Assembly: GCA_963697285.1 (NCBI GenBank)
Contig: CAVONI010000012.1
Location: 124,001 to 188,000 of the forward strand
DNA: 64,000 nt
Reading direction: 5' to 3'
Source of the DNA: JAEUQQ01 sp963697285
GTDB taxonomy: Bacteria; Acidobacteriota; Vicinamibacteria; Vicinamibacterales; JAFNAJ01
In this document: in pieces, positions 1 through 9,667 of the stretch
Numbering within the stretch: the first letter of the stretch is position 1
Layout: each line of letters begins with the position of its first letter
The notes under the pieces: generated by a model
What the model was told of the DNA's origin: nothing
The model's input: the letters and a program-made list of their open reading frames with translations, nothing else
Database searches by the model: none
Position numbers and translations under genes: made by a program

Positions 1-590
1 GGCTTCATGCGGATCCACGCTGCGCGCAGGCCGTCGAGCACCGCGTGCCAGTCCATGTGCGAGTCGCCTATCAGGCGATTGCGCGCCTCGACGTTCTCGC
101 GCACGGCGTCTTCGAGTGCCGCGCTCGAGGCCACGTCGCCCAGGTCGCCCACCCGGATGCCGCGCCTGGCCACCTTGTCGGCGTAGGCCGGTCCGATCCC
201 GCGCGACGTCGTCCCGATCTTCCGGCTGCCGCGCTTGGCTTCCGAGAGCACGTCGAGCTCGCGGTGGTACGGCAGGATGAGGTGCGCGCGGTTGCTGATG
301 ACCAGCCGGCCCTCGACGATGATGCCGAGTTGCTCGAGTTGCTCGATCTCGGCAAACAGCGCCGTCGGATCGATCACCACCCCGTTGCCGAGCACGCAGA
401 TCGTGTCAGGGTGGAGGATGCCCGAGGGGATCAGTCGCAGCACGAACTTCGTGCCGGCGACGAAGACCGTGTGCCCCGCGTTGTGGCCGCCCTGGTACCG
501 GGCCACCGTCGAGAAGTGTGGAGTGAGGAGATCGACGAGCTTGCCCTTGCCCTCGTCGCCCCATTGCGCGCCAAGCACCGCGATGTTCAT
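1..590 (-). CDS. purA: Adenylosuccinate synthetase, N-terminal part (runs off the window)
   Basis: Catalyses GTP-dependent joining of IMP and aspartate to adenylosuccinate, the first committed step to AMP, in the cytosol. Reading leftward from the ATG at 588-590, the protein begins MNIAVLGAQWGDEGKGKLVD, the family's GTP-binding glycine loop with its catalytic Asp, followed by an ARYQGGHNAGHT stretch that carries the second catalytic residue, His. About 196 codons are present; the C-terminal half lies outside the window. It is divergent from hutH, with about 160 bases between the two starts. Identity is very secure from the N-terminal signature alone; the frame is open to the window edge with no interruption. 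Confidence 0.95.
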   Translation of the reverse strand, partial: MNIAVLGAQWGDEGKGKLVDLLTPHFSTVARYQGGHNAGHTVFVAGTKFVLRLIPSGILHPDTICVLGNGVVIDPTALFAEIEQLEQLGIIVEGRLVISNRAHLILPYHRELDVLSEAKRGSRKIGTTSRGIGPAYADKVARRGIRVGDLGDVASSAALEDAVRENVEARNRLIGDSHMDWHAVLDGLRAAWIRMK

Positions 591-748
591 GACGTGTGAG
601 TGAAAGCGGGCGGCCCACTGGCGACCGACCCGGCTGGTAACGGACGTGACGGCGCGACATACGCCGGCCAGAGAGCTTACCAGTGTGGAGCGACACGGGC
701 CAGCACGACCGCTGACATAGGGTGTCTGACTCGCGTAGGATTGCGCCC

Positions 749-2281
749 ATGGTTGTCGTGCTCGATGGAGACTCGCTCACCCTCGACGCGGTCGTTGCCG
801 TCGCCGAAGACACCGCGACCGTGACACTCGCCGACTCGGCCCGGACGCGGATGGCCGCAGCCCGTGCGCTCGTCGACCACCACGCCGCCGGCGACGCGCC
901 GGTCTACGGCGTCAACACCGGCTTTGGCTCGCTGTCTGACATCCGCATCGCCCCCGACAAGCTGGGCGCGCTGCAGTTGAACCTGGTGCGCAGTCACGCC
1001 GCCGGGGTCGGTGAGCCCCTCGACGTGCCGGCCGTGCGGGCGACGGCGCTCCTGCGGGCCAATGTCCTGGCGAAGGGGCACTCCGGCATCCGCCCGTCGA
1101 GTGTGGACGCGCTGCTCGATCTCCTCAACCGGGGCGTCCACGCGGTGATTCCCTCGCGTGGTTCCGTGGGCGCCAGCGGGGATCTGGCTCCTCTCGCGCA
1201 CCTGGCGCTCGTGCTCGTGGGCGAGGGCGAAGCGCTGCACCGCCCTGGCGCGCCGGGCTCGGGCCGCGTCAGCGGCGCCGAGGCCCTCCGCGCCGCCGGC
1301 CTGTCGCCGATGACCCTGGCTCCGAAAGAGGGCCTCGCCTTCATCAACGGCACGCAGCCCTCGACCGCCGTCCTCGCCCTCGCCTTGCACACGCTGCAGC
1401 GCGTCGCCCGCGCCGCGGACGTCGCCGCGGCGCTGACGATCGACGCGCTGCGCGGCTCGGTGCATCCCTTCGAGGATCGGATCCACGCGGCGCGCCCCCA
1501 CGCGGGCCAGCGGGATGCGGCCGCCAACGTGCTGGCGCTGGTCGCGGGCAGCGCCATCAACGCCTCGCACGCCGGCTGCGGCAAGGTGCAGGACGCGTAC
1601 TCGCTGCGCTGTGCCGCCCAGGTGCACGGCGCGGCGCGCGACGCGCTCGACTACGTCGCGCGCACCGTCGCCATCGAGATGAACAGCGCCACCGACAACC
1701 CGATGGTGTTCGCCGACACGGGCGACATCGTGTCGGGCGGCAACTTCCACGGCGCGCCCATCGCCGTCGCGGCCGACGTGCTCTGCATCGCCGCGTGCCA
1801 GTTGGCGACGATCAGCGAGCGGCGCTGCGATCGCCTGATGAACCCGACCCTGAGCGACCTGCCGCCGTTCCTCACGCGCGACAGCGGGCTCCATTCCGGG
1901 TACATGCTCGCGCAGGTCACCGCGGCGGCACTCGCCTCCGAGCTCAAGACGCTGGCGCACCCGGCGTCGGTTGACACGATCCCGACGTCGGCGAGCAAGG
2001 AGGACCACGTCAGCATGAGCATGAGCGCGGCCCTCAAGGCCCGTCGCGCGGCCGCGATGGCCGCCGACGTGATCGCCATCGAGGTGCTGTGCTCGCTGCA
2101 GGCGATCGATCTGCTCGCGCCGCTCACCTCGTCGCCCGCGCTCGAACGCGTGCGCGCGACGCTGCGGGCGCGCGTGCCGACACTCGGCGACGACCGTCCA
2201 CCATCGCCCGACATCGCGGCGTTGTCAGACGCGATTCGGGGCGACGTATTGACACGCGCGACCGGACTGACATTGAGGTAG
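749..2281 (+). CDS. hutH: Histidine ammonia-lyase
   Basis: First step of histidine degradation: non-oxidative removal of ammonia from L-histidine to give urocanate. The protein of 510 residues has the Ala-Ser-Gly triad that cyclises to the MIO electrophile in GSVGASGDLAPLAH (about residue 142 onward from this start), the YGVNTGFG substrate loop near residue 53, and the conserved NGTQ and SKEDHVSM stretches. A GTG start at 722 would add nine residues, but the ATG at 749 has AGGA about eight bases upstream and gives the usual family length, so it is preferred. It heads an operon with hutU (94 bases downstream) and an ATPase gene. No hutI, hutG or hutF is in the window. Confidence 0.95.
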   Translation: MVVVLDGDSLTLDAVVAVAEDTATVTLADSARTRMAAARALVDHHAAGDAPVYGVNTGFGSLSDIRIAPDKLGALQLNLVRSHAAGVGEPLDVPAVRATALLRANVLAKGHSGIRPSSVDALLDLLNRGVHAVIPSRGSVGASGDLAPLAHLALVLVGEGEALHRPGAPGSGRVSGAEALRAAGLSPMTLAPKEGLAFINGTQPSTAVLALALHTLQRVARAADVAAALTIDALRGSVHPFEDRIHAARPHAGQRDAAANVLALVAGSAINASHAGCGKVQDAYSLRCAAQVHGAARDALDYVARTVAIEMNSATDNPMVFADTGDIVSGGNFHGAPIAVAADVLCIAACQLATISERRCDRLMNPTLSDLPPFLTRDSGLHSGYMLAQVTAAALASELKTLAHPASVDTIPTSASKEDHVSMSMSAALKARRAAAMAADVIAIEVLCSLQAIDLLAPLTSSPALERVRATLRARVPTLGDDRPPSPDIAALSDAIRGDVLTRATGLTLR

Positions 2282-2375
2282 TCCAGTGCGTCGCCGGTGC
2301 GATTGACATCTGGCGCCGGTGTCTTTATCTTCCTCGCTCTCGCACGCTTGTTCTCGTCGAGAACCACCGACCCAC

Positions 2376-4049
2376 ATGACGCCTCCGACTCGAACGATAC
2401 GCGCTCCGCGGGGCAACACCCTGACCTGCAAGGGCTGGCCGCAGGAAGCTGCGCTCCGGATGCTCATGAACAACCTCGACGCCGAGGTGGCCGAGCGTCC
2501 CGACGAACTCGTCGTCTACGGCGGCACGGGTCGCGCCGCGCGCTCGTGGGAGGCGTTCGATGCCATCGTGGCGTCGCTGCGCGCGCTCGAAGACGACGAG
2601 ACCCTGGTCGTGCAGTCGGGCAAGCCGGTGGCGGTGTTCAGGACGCACCGCTGGTCGCCGCGCGTCATCATCGCGAACGCGCTGCTCGTCCCGGCGTGGG
2701 CCACGTGGGATCACTTCCGCGACCTCGAAGCCCGCGGCCTCACGATGTACGGCCAGATGACGGCCGGGTCGTGGATCTACATCGGCTCGCAGGGCATCCT
2801 GCAGGGCACCTACGAAACACTGGCGGCGCTCGGGCGCACGCGCTTCGGCGGCGACCTGCGCCACCGGCTCGTGGTCACCGCCGGCCTCGGGGGCATGGGC
2901 GGCGCGCAGCCGCTCGCGGTGACGATGAACAACGGCGTGGCGCTGGTGGTGGAAGTCGATCGCACGCGCATCGAGCGGCGACTCGCCACCCGCTACGTCG
3001 ACGAAGCCACCGACGACCTCGACGAAGCCATCGCCCGCGTGCGCCGCTGGCAGCGTGAGGGCGTCGCCCGGTCGCTGGCGCTGCACGGCAACGCCGCCGA
3101 CGTGCTGCCTGCGCTGGTGACGCGCGGCGAGACGCCCGACGTGGTCACCGACCAGACGTCGGCGCACGACGCGTTGCGCGGATACGTTCCCGTCGGCCTG
3201 TCGGTGGACGAGGCCGCCGCGCTGCGCGCGTCGGATCCCGCCGGCTACGTCGCGCGATCGATCGCGTCGATGACGACGCACGTGCGCGCGATGCTCGCCA
3301 TGCAGGCGAGGGGCGCGGTCGCCTTCGACTACGGCAACAACATCCGCGCACAGGCGGTCGCGGGCGGCGAGGCGCGGGCCTTCGAGATCCCCGGCTTCGT
3401 GCCCGAGTACATCCGGCCGTTGTTCTGCGAGGGCAAGGGGCCGTTCCGCTGGGCCGCCCTCAGCGGCGATCCGGCAGACATCGCGGCGACCGACGCGTTG
3501 GCGCTCGAGATGTTCGCGCACGACGCCGCACTGTGCCGCTGGATCCGGCTCGCCTCTGAGCGCGTGGCGTTCCAGGGGCTGCCCGCTCGCATCTTCTGGC
3601 TCGGCTACGGCGAGCGCGCCCGCTTCGGCCTCGCGATCAACGATCTCGTCAGGCGCGGCGTCATCTCGGCGCCGATCGTCATCGGCCGTGACCATCTCGA
3701 CACGGGCTCGGTCGCGTCGCCGAACCGCGAGACCGAAGGCATGCGCGACGGCAGCGACGCGATCGCCGACTGGCCCGTGCTCAACGCCCTGCTCAACACG
3801 TCGTGCGGCGCCACCTGGGTCTCGGTGCACCACGGCGGCGGCGTTGGCATCGGCTACTCGCTCCACGCCGGCATGGTCATCGTCGCCGATGGGTCGGCGG
3901 ACGCCGACGAGAAGCTGCAGCGCGTGCTCACGGCCGATCCTGGCATCGGCGTCGTCCGCCATGCCGACGCGGGCTATCCCGCCGCGATCGACACGGCGGA
4001 TCGCCACGGCATCACGATGCCGATGCGGCTGGCAGGAAAGACGCCATGA
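2376..4049 (+). CDS. hutU: Urocanate hydratase
   Basis: Second step of histidine degradation: NAD-dependent hydration of urocanate to imidazolone propionate. The 557-residue length and motifs fit: KGWPQEAALRMLMNNLD at the N terminus, YGGTGRAAR, the VVQSGKPV segment, TAGLGGMGGAQPLA (NAD-binding loop) and the C-terminal HHGGGVGIGYS. The longer reading frame starts at 2319, but the ATG at 2376 gives the canonical MTPPTRTIRAPRG-type N terminus. It follows hutH directly and its stop overlaps the next gene's ATG by four bases (ATGA), so the three genes are very probably co-transcribed and translationally coupled. Confidence 0.95.
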   Translation: MTPPTRTIRAPRGNTLTCKGWPQEAALRMLMNNLDAEVAERPDELVVYGGTGRAARSWEAFDAIVASLRALEDDETLVVQSGKPVAVFRTHRWSPRVIIANALLVPAWATWDHFRDLEARGLTMYGQMTAGSWIYIGSQGILQGTYETLAALGRTRFGGDLRHRLVVTAGLGGMGGAQPLAVTMNNGVALVVEVDRTRIERRLATRYVDEATDDLDEAIARVRRWQREGVARSLALHGNAADVLPALVTRGETPDVVTDQTSAHDALRGYVPVGLSVDEAAALRASDPAGYVARSIASMTTHVRAMLAMQARGAVAFDYGNNIRAQAVAGGEARAFEIPGFVPEYIRPLFCEGKGPFRWAALSGDPADIAATDALALEMFAHDAALCRWIRLASERVAFQGLPARIFWLGYGERARFGLAINDLVRRGVISAPIVIGRDHLDTGSVASPNRETEGMRDGSDAIADWPVLNALLNTSCGATWVSVHHGGGVGIGYSLHAGMVIVADGSADADEKLQRVLTADPGIGVVRHADAGYPAAIDTADRHGITMPMRLAGKTP

Positions 4050-5224
4050 GCCTCGACACGCGCATCGTCAGCGCCCTCGACGCGAGCACGGTCGTCTTCG
4101 TTGTCGGCGACTCCGGCTCGGGCCGGACCACGGCGTTGCTCGACGCGCGTGCGGCGCTCGGCACGCGCGCGCAGTACATCGACGTCGCGCGCGTGGCCAC
4201 GACGCCCGAGCAGTTCCTGCACGCCGTCGTCTCGCGTTCGGCGTTCGTGCTGCCCGGTGGCCAGTTGCCGCCCGGACCGACGTCGGCACGTGACGCGTTC
4301 GACGCCGTGCTCAACTTCTTCAGCGCGGCGCACACGCCGTCGGGCGAACCGGTCGTGTTCCTGCTCGACGACGTGCTCGACCTGCGGACGTTCGAGGCCT
4401 TCCCGGGACTGAAGCAGGCGTTGCCCGAGCTGTTGGCCGCCACGGAGCCCAGCCGGAACCGCTTCGTGCTCGCGTCGCGCTTTGCGCATCGCGTCGACAA
4501 GCTGCTGCACGCCGCGACGCGCGACATCCCGATCCTGGTCGCGGACGGGTGGTCGTGCGACGAGATCGGCGCGCGGATCGATGCCGGCTATCGCAACATC
4601 GTGGCGACAGGCGACAGCGTCACCGACACCGCGCGCACCGTGCACGCGCTGACCGGCGGACGCCCTTCGTACGTGGAGGCGATGCTGGGTGCACTGATGA
4701 CCTTCGCCGACGAAGGTGCGTGCGACCCCGTCAGCGCCCTCTCAGCCCTGCTCGCTCCGGCGGGACGGCTTCACGCCGCGTGTCGCTACTCCTACGAGTT
4801 CCGGCTGCACCGTGCGCGCGGCTATGGCGCACTGAAGGGCATCCTCAACATCCTCGCCCACGACGAGCCCCTGACGCTGACGCACATCGCCCGACGGCTT
4901 GGCCGCACGCCCGGCTCAACGAAAGACTACCTGCTCTGGCTCGAAGACGTGGATCTCGTCCGCTGCGAGCGCAAGCGCTACACGGCGTCCGATCCGTTGC
5001 TGCGCGTGTGGATTCGACTGAACAGCACGACGGTGCCGCCCACCGAAGAGGATGTTGCGCGCGAAGTGCACCGCTACGCGGCCGAGCGCCTGACCCCCAC
5101 GGCGCCTGTCGTCGCGGCTGGGGCGCCGGCGCGGGCACGCCGCGCTCCCGCGCCAGCCGCCACGGCCCCCTCTGCCGTCACCGACCCGCATTCGCGCGCC
5201 TGGGGCATCATCGAGATCGATTGA
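4046..5224 (+). CDS. P-loop ATPase with C-terminal winged helix, coupled to hutU
   Basis: A 392-residue AAA-like ATPase of unknown role. Walker A is GDSGSGRTT (about residues 25-33), Walker B is VVFLLDDVLDL (about 110-120), and a sensor-like LASR follows. The C-terminal third reads like the winged helix of archaeal-type ATPases: TLTHIARRLGRTPGSTKDYL then SDPLLRVWIRLN. A Pro/Ala-rich tail ends the protein. The ATG lies inside the hutU stop (ATGA), so it is the third gene of the hut operon. I know the fold type, not the function; no DNA target or partner is evident. The operon position suggests regulation of, or a housekeeping role linked to, histidine use, but co-location could be incidental. 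It converges on rnc with only 14 bases between. Confidence 0.75.
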   Translation: MSLDTRIVSALDASTVVFVVGDSGSGRTTALLDARAALGTRAQYIDVARVATTPEQFLHAVVSRSAFVLPGGQLPPGPTSARDAFDAVLNFFSAAHTPSGEPVVFLLDDVLDLRTFEAFPGLKQALPELLAATEPSRNRFVLASRFAHRVDKLLHAATRDIPILVADGWSCDEIGARIDAGYRNIVATGDSVTDTARTVHALTGGRPSYVEAMLGALMTFADEGACDPVSALSALLAPAGRLHAACRYSYEFRLHRARGYGALKGILNILAHDEPLTLTHIARRLGRTPGSTKDYLLWLEDVDLVRCERKRYTASDPLLRVWIRLNSTTVPPTEEDVAREVHRYAAERLTPTAPVVAAGAPARARRAPAPAATAPSAVTDPHSRAWGIIEID

Positions 5225-5238
5225 ACGGAGCGTCGCGG

Positions 5239-6207
5239 TCAGTCGCGCGACGGCCGATCGAGGTGGTCAATTGCCAGCTTTGCCGCGCGCTGCTCGGCTT
5301 CCTTCTTGCTGAGGCCCTCGGCCGAGGCCAGCAGTTCGCCCTGCGACCAGACCTCGATCGCGAACACCTTGCGGTGATCGGGCCCCGCGGATCCGACGAG
5401 GCGGTAGTCGGGCAAGGGGGCATTCGCGGCCTGGAGCCGCTCCTGCAAGGCCGACTTGAAGTCGCCCGTGAGCGCCGTGAAACGCCCTGGCTGGTGCACG
5501 GCATGGAGCGCCGCCTGGATTTCGCGCTCGATGAACGTGCGCGCCGCCTCCAGGCCTCCGTCGAGGTAGATCGCCGCGATGACCGCCTCGCAGGCGTCGG
5601 CAATCACGGCTGACTTCCTGCGCCCGCCAGACCGATCCTCGCCGCGGCCGAGCCGAAGGTGGTCGCCGATCGCCAGGTGCTCGGCCATCGTCGCAAGCGA
5701 CGACTCCGACACGAGCGCCGCCTTCATCTTCGACTTGCGTCCCTCGTCGTCGAGCGGGAACTCCCTGAAGAGCACTTCGGCGACGACGAGGCCGAGCACG
5801 GCATCGCCGAGGAACTCGAGCGACTCGTTGTCGCCCACGGCATCGCCCTCGCCTGCGGCATCCTCGTGCGAACGCGAACGATGCGTGAGTGCCCTCACCA
5901 GAAGCTCGCGATCGGTGAAGTGATAGCCGAGCCGCTGCTCGAGCGGCGTGAGATCGTCAGGCCACGCCACGACGCGAGGTGCCGATCGTTCCGCGCGGTA
6001 GGCCGTGATCAGGTCGCGCGCGTCTTCGGCATCGTCTTCCGCGACCGCGACGCGGACGTCGCCCAGCGAGCCGGCTGGCGCTGGGAAGAGTGACTGCGGA
6101 CCATCGGATGTCACGACGGTCTCGATCCCATGGGCGTCGAGCAGGCCGCGAACGATGGCGGCTTCGAGTGCGGACGGGGTACGGAAGACGACCATCGTGT
6201 CGGCCAC
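5239..6207 (-). CDS. rnc: Ribonuclease III with N-terminal DUF2007-like domain
   Basis: Double-strand-specific endoribonuclease for rRNA and mRNA processing. From about residue 83 the protein is a normal RNase III: catalytic signature NESLEFLGDAVLG (about 126-138), second acidic cluster DACEAVIAAIYLDGG, then a C-terminal double-stranded RNA-binding domain ending KKEAEQRAAKLAIDHL. The first roughly 75 residues are extra and resemble a DUF2007 domain (FRTPSALEAAIVRGLLDAHGIE then an acidic VAEDDAEDARDLI end). Start chosen: GTG at 6207, two bases after the stop of the upstream phosphatase gene with a G-rich site in front; ATG at 6195 is the alternative and changes only four residues. About 322 residues against the usual 220-250. 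Confidence 0.9.
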   Translation of the reverse strand: MADTMVVFRTPSALEAAIVRGLLDAHGIETVVTSDGPQSLFPAPAGSLGDVRVAVAEDDAEDARDLITAYRAERSAPRVVAWPDDLTPLEQRLGYHFTDRELLVRALTHRSRSHEDAAGEGDAVGDNESLEFLGDAVLGLVVAEVLFREFPLDDEGRKSKMKAALVSESSLATMAEHLAIGDHLRLGRGEDRSGGRRKSAVIADACEAVIAAIYLDGGLEAARTFIEREIQAALHAVHQPGRFTALTGDFKSALQERLQAANAPLPDYRLVGSAGPDHRKVFAIEVWSQGELLASAEGLSKKEAEQRAAKLAIDHLDRPSRD

Positions 6208-6209
6208 GG

Positions 6210-8378
6210 TCAGGCCCCCACCGGTGGGCTCGCGCCCACCCGCACCACGATCATGGTCATGTCGTCGTGGGCATCGGCCCCGTCGACGAAGGCGGCCACC
6301 TCGTCCTGGATGCGCTGGCTGATGACAGCCGCGCACTGCGAGCCGCTCTGCGAGAGCACCTCGATGAGCCGTTCGTCGCCGAACAGGTCATGCGTGCCGT
6401 TCATGGCTTCGGTCACACCATCAGTGTAGAAGAGAAATACGTCGCCGTCGCGCAACGGGATGGTGTGCTCCTCGAGGATCTGGTCGAAACGCACGGCAAC
6501 GCTCTCCAGCTTGAAGCCGAGCACGAGCCCGGCCGGCGTGTGCTGGCCCACGGTGCCGCGGCTGGCCCCGTTCCCCGAGTACTGCATCAGCGGCGTGTGC
6601 CCCGCGCGCGCCCAGGTGCAGGTGCGCGCCTCGACGTCGAGGATGGCGTACGACATCGTGATGAAGCTCCGCGAGTCGAGTGTCTCGGCAAGGATGCGGT
6701 TCACCTGCGAGAGGAGCGACTTGGGTGAATGCTGCGTGCGCGACAGCGACAGCAGGAGCCCCTTGAGCTCGGCCATGTAGAGTGCGGCCGAGGTGCCCTT
6801 GCCGGCCACGTCGGCGACCAGCAGCGCCAGCCGGTGCTCGTCGAGGCGGAAGAAGTCGAAGTAGTCGCCGCCGACTTCCCTGGCCGGCACGCACAACGAG
6901 GCGAGGTCGAGGCCAGGCATCAGGATGGGCCCGCGCGGCAGCAGCGACATCTGGATGTCGCGGGCAATGCGGAGTTCCTCCTCGAGGCGCTGCTTGACCT
7001 CGGACTCTGCCAGCAGCACGTCGATGCTGCGCGTCATCTGGTTGAACGACCGCGCCAGCTCGCCGAGCTGGTCGCGCGACGCGACCGAGATCGTGTGCGT
7101 GAAGTCACCGCGTTGCACCCGCTCGGTGCCGTCGACCAGCGAATCGACCGCTGTCGTGATCGACCGCGCGAGCGACAGGCCCATCACCAGCGCCGACAAC
7201 TCGATGATCACGAAGAGCACGCCGAGGGCCCCGAGCACCATGAGGAACACGTCGCTCAGCGTGCTGTTGCCGGTGACGCGGCTCTGCGACGTGCTCATAC
7301 GCTGATACATCGCGGCCAGGCGCACCTCGAGGCCGAGCATCACCATCGCCGGTTCACCACTCGTCCACTGCACGCAGTCGAACAACGACATCGTCGAGAG
7401 CACCAGGTCGCCCGGGACGCGCTGCACGCTGGGCTGCACCGTGATCGTCCGGTCGCTGCCGGGCGCGATGATGGCCAGGCCGTTCAGCGTGATGCCCGTC
7501 CGATCGGCGAGTTCCGAGATCACCCGGGTGCCCACGGGGATGTCGACCACCACCGCGATGGGCCGTCCCGGCAAATCGGGATAGGTGACGGTCCGGGCCA
7601 CGACGAGCGCATCCGCCGACGCGCGGCTGTAGCCGAGCAAGCCGCCGAACTCCGACAGGCGCGCGACCCATCCGGGCAGCGTCTGCGGCACGGCGTCGTG
7701 CTTCCACTCCCCCGCCTTGATGACCTGCAGGCGCGACCCGGGCTCGGCTGTGCGCGGGACGATGGCCGCCGACAGCCCGGGGAAGAGGGGCGAGGCATTC
7801 TCGACCTTGCGCCGCAGGACGTCGTCCCACTGCCCGACTCCCACCCGGCCAATCTCGGCCGAGGCCGTCTCGCCGATCATCCGCGACTGCTCGATCAGCT
7901 CGTCGAAGCCGCGACGGTACAGGAACGCCGAGACGTGAATCGCCAGGAACCACACCAGCAGCGCGGCGAACGCCAGGCCCAGCACGATCGGGGCGATGCC
8001 GATGCAGGCATACGACAGCATGATCCGCCGCCGCACCGACCACAGGAACTTGCGCTGCGCGACGCGCGTCACGCGAACGCTGACGACCGCCAGGCACGCG
8101 ACCGCGAAGAGTGAGACCAGGGCGCCCACCGTCGTCACGCCGACGCCCGCCCACCACAGCAGCGCGCGCAGTGCCGCGGCCCCGAGGAAGAGGCGGCCGG
8201 GCCAGGATCGGAAGACCACATCACGCACGCGGTCAGGCGGCGCGCCTGGTGCGGCCTGCAGGCCTCGCATCGCGGCGGTGTTCGGCAGCAAGCGGCCCGC
8301 GAGGGCGCGACCACGCGGCTCGGGAGGGGACTCGGGCATGCGGAGGGAAACGGCGCGGCCGTTTGGACCACGCATCAT
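6210..8378 (-). CDS. Membrane-bound SpoIIE-type PP2C serine phosphatase with HAMP domain
   Basis: Likely a partner-switching phosphatase that dephosphorylates an anti-sigma-factor antagonist or similar protein in response to a signal sensed outside the membrane. In order: a polar N terminus, hydrophobic segments at about 60-100 and 115-145, an extracytoplasmic sensor region to about 370, another membrane segment near 380-405, a HAMP linker, a short coiled region (ELRIARDIQMSLLP) and the phosphatase domain. Metal-binding motifs are present: AREVGGDYFDFF, VADVAGKGTSAALYM, YTDGVTEAMN and DDMTMIVVRV. It lies immediately upstream of rnc and is probably co-transcribed with it. No anti-sigma factor or STAS gene is nearby, so the target is unknown. 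The start is uncertain (8378, 8375 or a later ATG near 8339). Confidence 0.88.
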   Translation of the reverse strand: MMRGPNGRAVSLRMPESPPEPRGRALAGRLLPNTAAMRGLQAAPGAPPDRVRDVVFRSWPGRLFLGAAALRALLWWAGVGVTTVGALVSLFAVACLAVVSVRVTRVAQRKFLWSVRRRIMLSYACIGIAPIVLGLAFAALLVWFLAIHVSAFLYRRGFDELIEQSRMIGETASAEIGRVGVGQWDDVLRRKVENASPLFPGLSAAIVPRTAEPGSRLQVIKAGEWKHDAVPQTLPGWVARLSEFGGLLGYSRASADALVVARTVTYPDLPGRPIAVVVDIPVGTRVISELADRTGITLNGLAIIAPGSDRTITVQPSVQRVPGDLVLSTMSLFDCVQWTSGEPAMVMLGLEVRLAAMYQRMSTSQSRVTGNSTLSDVFLMVLGALGVLFVIIELSALVMGLSLARSITTAVDSLVDGTERVQRGDFTHTISVASRDQLGELARSFNQMTRSIDVLLAESEVKQRLEEELRIARDIQMSLLPRGPILMPGLDLASLCVPAREVGGDYFDFFRLDEHRLALLVADVAGKGTSAALYMAELKGLLLSLSRTQHSPKSLLSQVNRILAETLDSRSFITMSYAILDVEARTCTWARAGHTPLMQYSGNGASRGTVGQHTPAGLVLGFKLESVAVRFDQILEEHTIPLRDGDVFLFYTDGVTEAMNGTHDLFGDERLIEVLSQSGSQCAAVISQRIQDEVAAFVDGADAHDDMTMIVVRVGASPPVGA

Positions 8379-8490
8379 AACACTGGTACTCTACGCCCCT
8401 GTTCCAGCCGCGGAAGCCCTTGTCGGCCGGCGCGGCCGACGTCTTCACCCCTGCGGTACCGTGCGCGGTGCCGCCTCTGCGAGGTCACCC

Positions 8491-9652
8491 GTGCAACTCC
8501 CGCCCGACGCCCGCTTCGACACCATCTGCATCCACGCAGGACAGACACCCGATCCGTCCACGGGCGCGATCATCACGCCGATCTTCCAGACGTCCACGTA
8601 CGTGCAGGACGGTCTCGGCCGTCACAAGGGGTACGAGTACGCCCGCACCAGCAACCCCACGCGCAGCGCGCTCGAGGCGAACCTCGCCGCGCTCGAGGGC
8701 GGCAAGGCGGGCTTTGCGTTCGCGTCGGGCATGGCCGCCATCAACGCGATCCTCAGCCTGCTGCAGCAGGGGGATCACGTCATCGTCACCGACAACACGT
8801 ATGGCGGCACCTACCGGCTGTTCGAGCGCGTGCTGACCCGGTCGGGCCTGCGCTTCACGTACGTGGACACGTCGGACCCCGACGAGGTCACGCGCGCCAT
8901 CGAGCCGACGACGCAGGATGGTGTTCCTCGAGACGCCGACCAATCCCGTGATGCGGCTCTGTGACATCGCGGCCATCGCCGCCATCACCCGGCCGCGTGG
9001 CCTCGCGCTCGTCGTCGACAACACCTTCGCCAGTCCGTGCCTGCAGCAACCGCTCGCCCTCGGGGCCGACCTCGTCATCCACAGCACGACGAAGTACCTC
9101 AACGGTCACAGCGACAGCGTCGGCGGCATCGTCGTGTGCGTGCGCGACGAGCACATCGAGTGGTTGAAGTTCGTGCAGAACGCGGCGGGCGCCATCCTGA
9201 GTCCGTTCGACTCCTGGCTGGTGCTGCGGGGCACCAAGACACTCGCCGTGCGGATGGCGCGCCACAACACGAACGGGCTGGCGGTCGCGCGGTTCCTCGC
9301 GCAGCATCCCGGCGTCAGTGCCGTGCACTATCCCGGCCTGGAGTCGCATGCGCAGCACGCGCTCGCCGTGCGCCAGATGCGCGGATTCGGCGGGATGATC
9401 TCGTTCGACGTGGACACGCTCGACCGGGCGAGAACCGTGATGGAGCGTTTCAAGGTGTTCGCCCTCGCCGAGAGCCTCGGCGGCGTCGAGAGCCTCGTGT
9501 GCCATCCCGCGTCGATGACCCACGCGAGCGTCCCCGTCGAGCGCCGCGCCCGCATCGGGCTCACCGAGAGCATGGTGCGCCTGTCTGTCGGGATCGAGGA
9601 TCTGGACGACCTGATCGCCGACGTGGCGCAGGCGCTTGACGGCCTGTCCTGA
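8491..9652 (+). CDS. Cys/Met-metabolism PLP enzyme (cystathionine gamma-synthase or gamma-lyase), frameshifted
   Basis: PLP-dependent transsulfuration enzyme, about 386 residues once one extra base is removed. Part one starts at GTG 8491, with GAGG seven bases upstream, and carries YARTSNPTRSALE, the ASGMAAINAI segment and DNTYGGTYRLFE. Part two resumes in the next frame at about 8916 with MVFLETPTNP, then DNTFASPCLQQPL and the PLP lysine in STTKYLNGHSDSVGG, and ends HPASMTHASVP and RLSVGIEDLDDL. The junction near 8915-8917 needs one base removed. Conservation is complete on both sides, so the gene may be intact in the organism. Synthase versus lyase cannot be settled by eye; metB or mgl are both possible. 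Confidence 0.85.
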
Positions 9653-9667
9653 GTGGAGCGCGCCACC

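Noticed and set aside
677..2008. Long open frame (443 codons) antisense to hutH
   Set aside because: Shadow of a high-GC gene: Arg/Gly/His-rich product without domains, while the other strand encodes a complete HutH.
2325..4007. 560-codon open frame antisense to hutU
   Set aside because: Same third-position GC effect; hutU on the plus strand is fully convincing.
6729..8114. 461-codon open frame antisense to the SpoIIE phosphatase gene
   Set aside because: Composition is Arg/His/Gln-rich with no domain; the minus-strand gene has all phosphatase motifs.
8491..9652. Programmed +1 frameshift in the PLP-enzyme gene
   Set aside because: No slippery codon pair or stop at the shift, and the same kind of added base occurs in six unrelated genes, which points to error.
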